64,000 nucleotides of DNA from Cloeon dipterum (Eukaryota; Arthropoda; Insecta; Ephemeroptera; Baetidae), in the NCBI RefSeq assembly GCF_949628265.1, contig NC_088789.1:17600886-17664885 (forward strand). Reading direction: 5' to 3'. The notes beneath the pieces are model-generated. The model worked only from the letters and a program-made list of their open reading frames with translations, did no database searches and was not told the DNA's origin. The translations under genes were made by a program, and so were the position numbers. How positions within the stretch are numbered: position 1 is the stretch's first letter; each line of letters opens with the position of its first letter. Below are positions 48,701-60,300 of this stretch, piece after piece.

Positions 48701-49601
48701 TGTCGTTGCTGGACGCCAACTCGCTGCTGCAGAGGGGCATTCCGGTGCTCTCGGTGAAACTGGCCTGGTTGTGCCTAATCTTAAACATTTTCGTCCCCGG
48801 TTTAGGTACGCTCCTCTAACCAAAACATTTTCTTTCCATTTGCTAAGAGTGTGCGATTGAATTTCAGGCACGATATTCAGCGGAGCGTTTTGCCTGTGCA
48901 TGGGCCGACCGAGGTTTTCGGTCGAGGACCGACCTGAGGAGCGAATCGGAACGTTCGTCCTCGACCTCATCGTCGGCATCAGCCAATTTTTCACCGTGCT
49001 CTTTTGTCTGGTCGGCTGGGGCTGGAGCATTTGGTGGGGCGCAATCATGTTGAGATTAGCCAGTGAGTTTTAAAATTAATTAAATTAAATTTTGATGTAG
49101 ACTAAATTACTTAACAAAATTAAACGTTTTTACTGGTTTTATGGAAAAATTTTGGAAAAAAAATTAGGGACCTCATTAATTATGCATGTCTTGGGACAAC
49201 TTTTAAGCACATATTTAAAATTCCAAAACCCTGAGCTCAATTAGTTTGAAAGCAAACCTTACTTTTGAAATTGCGCCACGGGCAGATGACATACGGAGAC
49301 CTTACAGTTTTACAAAATTGTCCCGTAATACCCTTAAAAATGAATATTTTGTCAAAAATATTTTACTAGTAAAGATTTCGGGTGTGAATTTCGTAGAGTT
49401 GCTTGACATCATGCCAAATTTTCCTCTGACCCGTGACATTTCGTCTTCTCTGCGATCAAACAAATATTTTCCTTGCGAAATGTAACATTTTTGCCTTGAA
49501 ATTTAATTTCAGAAAAGAATCGGCGACTTATGGCGCGGGCTGCTGACGAGCCGGTGAAAGCAGTGCCGCGCAAAATGTCTGACCCGGCGAACAAAAAGTA
49601 A
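45771..49601 (+). CDS. stum: STUM (stumble) homologue, mechanosensory transduction mediator
   Basis: Five coding exons: 45771-46090, 47123-47387, 48679-48805, 48868-49062 and 49513-49601 (stop TAA), about 331 residues, phases consistent. The start [11 protein letters not shown] follows a splice acceptor ending at 45766. The N-terminal half is basic and extremely Cys-rich: CCGCC in exon 1, then 18 Cys in about 50 residues of exon 2 with repeated CSKL words. The C-terminal 150 residues are the conserved STUM/SPEC3 domain: [20 protein letters not shown] then [13 protein letters not shown] (first membrane hairpin), and a second hydrophobic pair through [20 protein letters not shown] to SIWWGAIML. 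Fly Stum is needed in proprioceptive neurons for transduction of dendrite stretch; the same role is inferred. The exon 2 donor (GAG/GTGCTC) is weak, so that junction is the least certain. Confidence 0.88.
46440..46690 (+). repeat. R3 family repeat in intron 1 of STUM
   Basis: Contains GCAGAGGTCTAAGGATCTTG, TTGAGAAAAACCCGACTTTC, ACACCGTTAAACTCGTCTCG and related words in the same order as 39055-39310. Two nearby 15-base stretches are inverted around it (CAAGTGGAACAAC near 46659 and GTTGTTCCACTTG near 46764). Confidence 0.5.
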
Positions 49602-49708
49602 TGAATTCGCAGCCACAACAGAAGAATGTAAATATATTTTTGTACAACATTGATCAGCGAGCGCCAGCAAAGGCTCGCAGCAAGTACACACAAATGTACA
49701 ATATTTCC

Positions 49709-49714
49709 AATAAA
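49709..49714 (+). terminator. Poly(A) signal AATAAA, STUM gene
   Basis: AATAAA 108 bases past the stop codon on the coding strand, followed by GT-rich DNA. Confidence 0.6.
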
Positions 49715-51104
49715 GTGCTATCTTGAATACAAATGATGTTGTTTGGCTGGAGAATATGAAGTTCCTGTATATGGGGTTCGAAAGGAAACGAGCTGGATTT
49801 TTATCACAACAGTAGTTTTTTTAATATGTATATTCCACTTTTTAATATCACACATGAAATTTGACACATATTTATAATTCCTTTTTTCACTTATTTGGGG
49901 GGACCTATTTATTCGTCTTCTCATTCATAATTGTCAACATGGCTCTTTAGAATATACAAATAAACAATCATCAATAAGAGTCAATGAGTGGAGTTAGAGA
50001 GGAGATTCGAGAAAGATTTATACGCGTGTCTACGTAGGCAAATAATAAATTATGCACTTGTTTATTCGTTCAAAGCAGAGTGAGTATTTTCACATGTACA
50101 ATAATTATAACAAACATTGACTTTTGTTGTAGCTTTAACACTCAGCTTTCTTTATTCAGAGATGAATCAAGTTTTAGTTGCGGGAAAACTTAAAAATTAG
50201 AGAGCAAACAACAAAATGACTTGTTTTTCTTTTAAATACACATTCAATTGGGTCACATTTAACTGTATTGCGATATTGTTAGTCTCCGTTGAATTGCCAA
50301 TTTTGATCTTTTCCGTATGTTCTTCCTTTGAGCTGTGTTTTCGTAAAAAATCAACTCTTTCTTTCTTTTTATATATTATTATATCAAATCTCTCTCGCGC
50401 ATACTCTTTTCAACTATATTTTCTGCAACAACAACGGTCTGTATAAAAATTTGTTTACATTTTTATACAAGTTTGTCTGTGTCTATCGTGGAGTATATTG
50501 CGTTTATTTTCCTCCTAATCAGCGCTGATCGGCTACACAACAACCGTAAAAATACGAATCAATGAGTCATGACTACAACTTTCCTCTTGTTTGTCAAGCA
50601 ATAGTTCTCCGCTCGGCCTACAGCAGACTATGTTTTCCTTAAGCCTAGCGTTAATGTAACATTCATGCTAAGAGTAGTCAGGTTGAACACTTGCTTCATT
50701 TCTTGGATTAATCGTCCTTAATATATTTATACAGTGGCGACACACACACACACACAAACACTCGCTTTTATTTATTTGTATGTACAGAAATTTGTCAGTA
50801 AAAATCACTTGCGCTCACAAAGCAGTCACTTTTTTATGTTTTTGTAAAAATACTACGTAAAAATCGTGGCATATACATGTGTTAGCAGTTCGTAAAAGGG
50901 GACACGAGAGTAACCAATTTTTAATAGCACCACCGTGAATGCGGCTGTTTAAAATGTCAAAATACAGCATTTCTCATAAAAAGTTAGATTCCGCTTTTAA
51001 AAGAGTACAATCAACGAGAGAGTGGGAGAGTTCGAATAAGCAGCTCGCTTTTTGCTTTTAAATGCACACAAAAACCTCCGACTTTGTGCGTGGCTGTTTT
51101 AATT
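49715..51104. other. Convergent 3' intergenic region
   Basis: Lies between the 3' ends of STUM (+) and the Ig receptor (-). It holds a short CA microsatellite near 50741-50761. TTTATT at 51105-51110 is a possible minus-strand poly(A) signal only 31 bases beyond the distal stop of the Ig gene. No supported coding sequence. Confidence 0.5.
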
Positions 51105-51140
51105 TTTATTTTTTTTTGATTCGATGCTAGTCTCAGATTT

Positions 51141-51344
51141 TTACAGATATGGAGACGGAGGCGGACTTGGCTTGTGGGATGGAGGGAGATCGTCGTCCGG
51201 AGGCTTGGCTACATTGTTGTCATTCTTCCTGGCAGAATCAGCCTTTTCCTGGTTAACGATGGACGCTGCTTTATAGTTGATCGGGCCATAGGAGCGATAG
51301 TCAACATCCGCATAGACGAGATCCTCAAGATCAGGCTTGTACGG
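51141..51344 (-). CDS. Alternative terminal exon with ITIM-like tail
   Basis: Acceptor TTGCAG then CCG TAC AAG: a phase-0 exon of 67 residues ending in PPPSPYL. It contains LVYADVDYRSY, an (L/V)xYxxV pattern like an ITIM, and a Pro-rich end. The upstream exon 53467-54330 also ends in phase 0, so this tail could replace the 180-residue tail of 52366-52908. The 52366 exon has a GT donor two bases after its stop, so this exon could instead be 3' UTR in that isoform. The protein-like composition favours coding use. Confidence 0.6.
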   Translation of the reverse strand, partial: PYKPDLEDLVYADVDYRSYGPINYKAASIVNQEKADSARKNDNNVAKPPDDDLPPSHKPSPPPSPYL

Positions 51345-54300
51345 CTGCAACGACACACATTTTTAATCACAATAAACACACACAGGACTGCTGCGAGAAC
51401 TTGGGCGATTAGAAACGAAGACGTCACGCGCAAGTGCTCAAAAACACTAATTTAAAAGATCGAATAATACGTACAAGTATGCAGGCAGAATGGCTCCTAA
51501 TAAATGTATGTTATACTGGCTTTCGGCACCAGCTCCTGTTGACAAACGAATTATCAGCACGTTGAACTACAAACTATGGCAGATGCTGAAGGTAACGCTT
51601 TAGGCCTCGCCTTACTTTCAGCACTATTCATAATTCCTAGACTAGAATTTGGAAAGAATTTTCTTACAAAAGTGTAAGTCTTAATCTGGAGGTAAGTTTT
51701 TGAGCACTTTTATAAGCAGAAAGAGAGAAACAAAAGTCCGTGAGTTTGTTAATGTTTAAACGAAAAGAGCATGCAGTTAATTTGGTACAAATTTACACAC
51801 ACTGGGAAATGCCGCTTTTTTTCAGCAAACTTTCCTCGTGGATTGTGCGTTGCGTCTTCCGCCAAGTGACTCCAGGATTGTGATAAAGAGTGCGTGTTGT
51901 CTCCGATGAAATTGCGAAATTCGCATCCAAAAAATTTTGATCTGCTAAAAAAATTGTATTTTGTAAACTAAAATAGTCAATCTGATTTTAATTACTTTTT
52001 ACTTTAATGTAAGATAGTTCTTAAAAATTGAAACAAAAAGTTATCATTTTGGTTATGAACTAATTGTAAGCAGCAAATTGCTGATTATAATACCGATCCT
52101 AGATCTTATTTTTTACTAGAATCTTAAGCTCAGCACATCCCGTGGGACAAATAGTGCTAAGTGGATAACATATTGGGCCTGAAGGACCTCAGAGGAAGCC
52201 CCCACTGTATTGACACTCCAAAAGGAATGCCTTTAACAATCCATAATTTATAATGAATCAATCAATTATAATTTGAATGCAAATCAGCGTGAAAAGAATT
52301 ATCTGATTTTTTAAAACCAGAAAATCCGCGGAGACAACAGGCTCTGCGTTGTCTAATAATTACCTCTAGACGTCAATCTCTTTGCCTACTGAGCCGTGGA
52401 ACTTGAGCACCGGATTGTCGGTCATGTGGTCCGGTCTGTGCACTGGCGAGTGGTGGTCTTGCGAGGGCTGCTGCTGCTGGTGCAGCTGGGGAAGGTACTG
52501 CGACGACTGGCTCATCCGCGAATAATGGTGGTTTTGGTCGAGCAGCTCGCTGCCGTAGATGATGCCGTTGGGCTCGATGGGCGAGGGGTAGTGGAAGCGG
52601 TTGTTGTACGACGGCGGGTGCCGCGGCATCGTGCGCGAGTGGTGGTTCGCGTACGGACCGTTCAACTGCAGCTGCGGGGGCGGCTGCTGCGGCTGGTAGT
52701 AGTGATTCTGGCCGGGGTAGTAGAGCTGCTCGGCCATCGGCGCCGGCGGCACGTGGATGTGGTTGGGGATGTAGGTCCGGTGGTTGTTGCGCACGTTGTT
52801 TGGAAACGAGCTGGAGCTGAGGCTGCTCGAACTCGAACTGCTACTCGTCGACGGGTGCCGGCTGAACTGCATCGACTTTCGGTTTTTCGTACTCTTTGAT
52901 CTTTGGTTCTGCAACACCGGGGGGCGGCCGGGGGTGGGGGCGGCAAGGCCATGCTGTTAGTAAGTTTGTTAAATAGCAATATCGGCGGCGCTAAAGCGAA
53001 TTAATGGAGTCGTAAAAAAATTGAGCAGGCAGATTGAGAAAAAAGCCAAAATTCGTGCGAGCTGTATACTACTTTGTACAAATTTACACAGAGTTGCTAC
53101 ACGAGAGACTCACTTGGGGCGAGAGTTAGAAGTGTCGCGACATAAATTCCCTGCTTCTGGATGGCAATGTTTGTGGAAATTAGTATTATATGTACACTGT
53201 TATTGAAACGGGCTGCCCAAATTCGGTAGCCCTTGGAAAGGACTAGCTTTCAAAATGAGTATTGGGGTCGGGAATTTTAGATGATTTTTAAGCCAATTTA
53301 AATGGTTATGCCTAACCTATCATCTTAAATTCCAAACCTTATGGAAATGAGCAAATAAATGTAACTATTTTTACAAAAGAGTTGTTTTAAACTAAAGAAA
53401 GAGTGTCCAAGAAGCAACAGGTTTTGGGCACAGAGACACAACCGAAGGAGGGGTTGCTGCTCTCACCTGTTCCATGTGTCTGGTTAGTGGCTCTTCTTTC
53501 CGCACACTCTTGTTAGGGGAAATTCGGACAGGCACGTTTTGGTAAAGCGGCTTGGCAAAGACCCGTGCGATAGGCGAGGAAGGCTTGGTCGAGAACGAGA
53601 AGGAGGTTTTAAGCGAGCGGGGGGTGGGGACGGGCGCCTTGGCCTGGCTCGCGATGTTGGGCGTCGACTTGGCCCTGCAGCCCTTCGTCAGGGGCCGCGT
53701 CTCGATCGACTTGGGCCGCTGCAGCGAGTGGAACTGCCGGACGGTCGACGTGGACGCGTCCGACGAGCACGTCGAGGAGCAGGATGAGGAGGAGGAAGAG
53801 GGCGAGACGGGACACTTGGGCGTGGAGGCCCGCTTGGGTAGCTGCAGGGTGCTGGGGGTGCTCGGGGGCGGCAGCGGCACGCCCGGCGGCGGAATCGGCG
53901 CCGGTGGCTTTTTGTAATTGCTGTTGGTAATGTTCTGGATGCTGACCGTGGTGACGACTCTCTCCGTTTTCTGGAGCGTGATCGTCTTGTGCGGCAGTGC
54001 GACTTTGGTGCCCGGACTAATTACAAACGGCTCTCGAGTGATCTCGAGCGGCTTGATGATATTCACACTGCACGCCCGCGGTTTTCTACCTTGCGAGCGC
54101 GGCAGGGTCTCGCAACCCCTCTGACTGCGCCGCCCTTCCACCCTCCTGCCGTCGGGCGACGGCTGCAACTCGGGGTTGGACGACGACAGCTTGGTCGGCG
54201 TCTCTGGCTGCTCGGGCTTGCTCCTGGTCGAGCCGTAACCCGACGAGTTCTGCCGACTCAGCGGGCTCTCCGGCCTGCTCGGCGCCCCCTCCGTGGTCTC

Positions 54301-57300
54301 TGTGTTCGCTTCTACACTCAATACACGAGGCTGTGACGGACAAAACGAAAAACGCATGCTTCAAGCAAAAACAACGACAAACAACAACATAGCAAAATAA
54401 AATTTGATAAGAAGCTGCTCGATCGACTGCGCGGCAGAATGTACCCGGCAGTAGCGGCAAACCAAACTTTTGCTTTCGGACAAATAAAATGATGTGAGTG
54501 ACACAGAGCAGTCTAGAGCTAGGCTAGCGTTTCCTCCTACCTTGTTTGGTGGTGATTGGATACCGTGGAAGGGAAGATTCTCGTAGAACTGGCGATCGCC
54601 ATCTAGGGATGGGTCCTGGCTCAGTCTATCTCGGATATCGAACTGATTTGGGCCTGCAATGAGGAAAACGACGGCGTCAATCAGCGCACATGCAGCCGCA
54701 GCGTGTCGCCGCATTCACCAAAGTAGCTGCATAAATCGAGACAGGTGGCTACCTTGGTGAATGTAAGTTTGTTTTAATGTCAAAAGGATGAGAGACGTAA
54801 TCACAGAAACAAACAAATAAGGCAAAGAAGAAGCTTGAGAAATAATTTTAAACAGTCTGGCCTTTGAGTTTTACCACCAACTTCTGGCGTTTAAGTTAGC
54901 AAGCACGGGGGATGTGTATTAATATTGCAAAAATGATAATTTGAATTTAGATGAGTCTGGTTTAGATGGTACAATTTAAAGATCCACTTTCCCATAATTC
55001 TCCCATTTAGTGTGTGTATCGAGAGAGTTGTTATACCTTGCCCTGGCTTTTTGCGCTTTCTGGTAGGCTGAACCTGAACCGTACTTCCATCTAATTTCTT
55101 CAATGTCACCACTATAACATGTAACAAGAGCACAAATAGCATGCGATAAAAGAAAAATAATTCCAAATGAAGCGTGTAGAATGACTCAACATGCAGCTCT
55201 CATAAGTTTAAAACATATAAAATTGAAGCAGCATGACTATATAGGAGAGAAATAAAAATTTACATCACATTCTCAAAGGTTCAAAGCGTACGTAACTTGA
55301 AAAAAAGAGTGCAAGTGCTTCTGTCTTTGGACACGTGTAAACAAAAAATATTCCGCTTATTTTGGCTCAACCTCTGGCTTCGAATTTTTACTCTCCCGCG
55401 AACCCGCATAAATTACCTGCTGGGCTCATCGTGTCGGCGGCCGAAATGGAATTGTTATTGATGGCGTTACCGGGGCTGGGGTAGACGGTGGCCTTGGCCA
55501 GCTCTTTGGCTCGCTTTCGCGGGCCGAGCCCGCCCGGTGGCAGGGCACTGTACTGGGAGGAGGCCCTAACGAAATTGCCGGTCGACGAGGTGGTGCTCGA
55601 GGTGGGAGTGGAGGTCAAAAGGTTTCGGGCGCCATTCACATGCACGTGGACTCCGGGCCGCAGCGGCCAGCGGTGGATGGCGGCCGGCGGCGGCTGCTGC
55701 TCGCCACCCCCGCCGCCGGGGGTGGCCGTCTGCCGCGGCGGCGTTAGATTTGCGTCTCCTTCCGGACTAGACAAAAACACACATAAAGAGATGCAGAGAT
55801 GCAACACACGCATGCGGCGGATGGACAAACAACACAAGATGCATTCCAGATTAATATCTCATTATTTAGACGCCAACAAACATGAGCAGCGGGCAGCAGC
55901 GATTTACCTGCGCGTTCAGCATTCACCTGTGTGCGCTGATGAGCTGAGTGTGTGTTTGTTTGATCGTGTGGGTGCGGCATTCTCATTAGTGGCATGCTAC
56001 GCTAGACCGCAGCATTGTTAGTTACTGGGGTCGTGGATTATAGATTTATCTGCTTGGTGATTCATGATACAGGTCAGTGCACTCGTGCTTTTCTCCTTGT
56101 TTGCAGCATCATGGACCGAATTTTAGCAAGGAAACTTTAGTGTAATTGTATTCGAGAACTTCGGAAAAATCATGTGTAAAATATATGTTTAAATGTTGAC
56201 TGTAGTGTTTGCCAAAAAATTTCATATCTGACAGTGCCAATCGATTGCTGAGGGACCAATTAGGTTTGGCAGCCAAATAACTCGGTCAAAAAAGCGCGAC
56301 ACAATGTACCGAAAATAGGCGGAAATGTTACTCTGGCGGGGTTTGTTTTGAACCTAGCCAGCAAATAATCAGAGAAGTTAATGGATCTCTGATTGGCGTT
56401 TTTGCTCAGTTCATTTTCGACGGAATTATTCGGCTCCATAGCCCAATTCGACCCACAGGAATCGACTGTCACTGTCATAAATCAAATTTCAATGCTCCAG
56501 AGTTTTTGAAACAATCCATGCCAAGAGCTTCATTTCCGTTATTTGGTAAAAAAAGCACAAATCCACTGATCAAGATCGTGTCAAAGCAATTATTCTAATC
56601 TTTCCGAGGCACTTCAGACACTAACGACTTTCAGTTGGCGAGCAAAAATAAAAAGGAGGGTCTACTAAATCTACTCATAGAACCATGGGAAAGGGTGGTG
56701 GTGATCGGTTACCCCAATGGCCGTTGTGTGTTTGTCCTGACATTGCCAATTAATAAAATGCCAATAATTTGAACGAAAAAAGAGCAGGGGTAGCATGGCA
56801 GGAGTAATTACCTTGGACATAATTTGTGTCCGCTAGCGGTGTGGCATGTAAAACGGAAGAGGCGGCAGTGGCAGACAACACTTGGTGGCTGGTCAAGGCG
56901 ACGCCACCGCGTCCCCCTGAACTGCAGTGTGAGGGGAGGAGGAGGAATCTTTGACAGTAAAGCAATGCGGTCAAGTTGGTTGCTTTGCTCGGCAAGGGCA
57001 ATGTGCGAGAGACAAGAAGTTTGATACTTGGACTGTGCGACAGCCAGCCAGCTGCAGCTCAACTGACACTTTTTAGTTCAACATCGTAATAGCGATTGGG
57101 GCCAATCAGTAGAGTAACTGCAATGTTGTCGAGCGTCAGAATTGCAAAGGATCCCCACAGAGAGTCGGTCGGAAAAGAACAAAAAATGTTTCAATGAGTG
57201 ACACATTACGAAAAGTATAATGGTGGGACAGGGCCTGAGACATGCCAACATCTGGTCTTTGTATATCACGGTGCAAGAGTTTGTTTCGTTTTGAATAATT

Positions 57301-60300
57301 CTGGTGCTTTGTATATGCAACAAGAGGAGTTTTGTGCTATTTATCAAGGGTCACTTGTTTATTCGTCGATCGAAATGCATGTTAGAGACAAGTTTTTAAG
57401 GGGCACGCCGGTCTGGCCACAGATTGGAAAGGAACGTCAAAAGTGTGTGTACTTACATTATTTGGGGCCCGTAGAGATTTATTATAAATCTCTCGTATTT
57501 GCTGTAAAGATCGGTATGATCGCTGCGGTAGAAATGGCAGAGTTTAGTTTATTGCGTGAGATTACAAATGCACACATCATAAATCAACGGCTCTAATTGC
57601 AAAACTGCTGGGCGAGTGTTGCACAAATCTTTATAAGCATGCTAAGTAGCTCTGCTGCTGCGTTTTGGATTATTTATAAAGTCACAACCACTCTTAGTTT
57701 AGATATACAAAAAAGTCTAAAGCGGCCTATTCAGTAGAAAAGAAACTCAAAATTGCGCTACGCTGCTGTTGTGTGGGATCCCTTTTCTTTCACTGACAAA
57801 TTAACAACATCACGGCTGCCTCTGATTTTTGCAAACTGATCGAAATTGCGTGGCACCCAAATTAATTTATGTAAAATGATTTATAGGAAAAACCTAAAAG
57901 TACTGTGCAAAATTTGTCAAAATTATACGAATGAAGAAAAGTCTCGGAAAAAAGGTAAAACGAATCCCACGGCAAATATGGTGAAAGAACACAGCAAATG
58001 AAGGTTGAGTTGCCCTTTACTTGCGGCGTAGAAATCAAGGAAAGCACTGCGTCACAATAATTGGCAGATAAATAATGAAAACTCAATATGGAAGCATCTT
58101 GGTCAAACGAACAAAAGAGAAGCTGAAACTCAAACCAAACAAATATGGAGATTCAGAAAATTGTTTAGCTGAGTTCTGTGTTTTATGGATTTGCTTGTTT
58201 CGTTGTAATTTAAAACTTACTTTTCTCTCTCCTCCAACTCCACGGAGTTATTGTCTAAAAAACAACAAAACAAAAACTGTTAGTATTAAAACCAGCACAC
58301 GCGGCATTTTAAATTAGTATATTCAGTCAAGTTTGAAAAATCCAGCATGCAATTTGTACAAAATAAGCGCACACACTTTACTGAAAAAACATGCAAGCAG
58401 CAAAAGTCGAAAAGAGACTCGGACGAGGTCGAGAAGGAGAGTATATATTTAGGTCGAGAGCACAATGTAAAATTTAAAATCTTGATTTATTCATTAAAGA
58501 GAGTGTGTTGCGAGAAGAAGGAAACAAAAAGCACCCGCACGACGTTGAATTCAGAATAATAATAATGAAAAAAAGAGAAAGAAAGAATTCTTCCTTCGAA
58601 CCCTTATGACGTAAATTTCCATCATGCAGATGAGAGCAAAAGAGAGAGTGAAATGATATTTTCTTCGGAGTAAAAAATAATTTGTTTGTGCCGGTCGCAA
58701 ACTTACACTTGTCTTCGACTCTCTTACGCCGGCACACGATGCACAGAATGATGAAAATGACGGTCACCATGAGCAGGGCGCCGGTGATTATGGACGCAAA
58801 AATTAGTTTGTGGTCGTTGTCCAGCGACGCCCACCAGCCAGGGTCTGAAATTGTTTTGAATCACTTTAAAGTCGATTCAAATCATGAAATAGAATGGAAT
58901 GACATGCGCAGTAACGGATTAAAATAATAAGCATGCGAAACTTGAACTCAGTCGAGTATATAAATAAAAAATGCAATAAAGGATTCAATTATTATTTGGA
59001 ACTTACTACTTCTTTCCTGGTATGCTAAAAGTTCACGTGTCCCTTTAGTAAATATTCGGTTTGTTAGTTATGGCTGATGCATCAGGTTTGATATTAAAGA
59101 TCGAGGAGTTAGAAAATTGGTAATAAGTATAGGGTCGTGGAAAATATCTCAATTTTTTCAAAAATCTAAAAGCGGTGTCAATTATAATGTTTTTAATCTT
59201 TTTTTAGAATTATCAGTAAATAATCATCAGGTTCTACATTTTTTTTTTAATTTTGCCAAAACTGCCTGAAAGTGAAATAATTTCACTTCAATACGTGAAT
59301 GAATCCTCAAGTTAACCGTGTGTAAAATAACTGATTCAATAGAAAATATTGAAAATTTTCAGTTTGAAAGAAAACCTTCCACCGGATTCTCAGTGACAAC
59401 GATCCCTTGAAGAGGGCGTACCTCGCGGGAATTTTTATATGGGGGCATAAATGGTTCCCAGAAAATTAAAAAAAGAACCGTGAGACGTGTCATAAAGCAC
59501 GGGATAATCATGAAATTTATAATATCACTGATATTTTTAGCTAGAATTCTATTAAAATAATCGATTTACTGTTCTTGCAGATATAATAAATTTAAATTAT
59601 TCGTCAAAATGCTACAAAAAAAACTAATGATTTCTACTAGTTTGATGACCCGAACATCATGGAAGTCACAGAAAAAATCCATGGTCGTTTTAGCTCATTC
59701 ATAGCAATAAGCAAAGATCGTTTCTCTCATTGCGAGCAATGTGGGGCAAAGACATTCGTCAAAGCTGACTGACGTCATTGGTTGCCTCTAACAATAGTAT
59801 TTTTAGCAGTATGGTCCAGTCCTAAATTATTTCTCTGACTTGTTTAGAAAATTGTTCATCGCAATCCAATTTGAAAACATGACGGTAAAACAATAAATTA
59901 AAAAAAAAACGTACAAAATTTGGCAATAATTTTGTAATTAACTTGGCAAATTTTTATCTAGCCTGTAACATTGTTCTTGAAAATTATCTGCATCCTTTCT
60001 TAAAGAGATTTTTAGGCTCTGTCAATGCAATGTATGGGAATAACTCTCGATCTTTGGTTTTGTTCGCATGCTTTTGTGCTCGAGTGTGGGCTGGGGGCCG
60101 ACGGTGGCATTTGGCACTGAATTTTTATGTTCTCACCAGTGATGTCCCTCTCGCAGGGGATGGACATTCCGACCGAGTTGTTGGCGAAGCAGAGATACGT
60201 GCGGAAATTCTCGACGCGCGACTCAAGCGTGAGGATGCTGACGAGGCCACGCGTCTCCACGTTCTCCTCGATCGTCTCGTTCTCGTTCTTGATCTTCCAC

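Noticed and set aside
48578-49048. 156-residue minus-strand open frame
   Set aside because: It is antisense to the STUM exons at 48679-49062, and its openness follows from their codon composition.
50741-50761. CA-rich run as a possible regulatory element
   Set aside because: Plain short microsatellite, like the one near 62217-62239.
52396-52899. 167-residue plus-strand Val/Arg-rich open frame
   Set aside because: Antisense shadow of the Ser/His/Gln-rich terminal exon of the Ig receptor.
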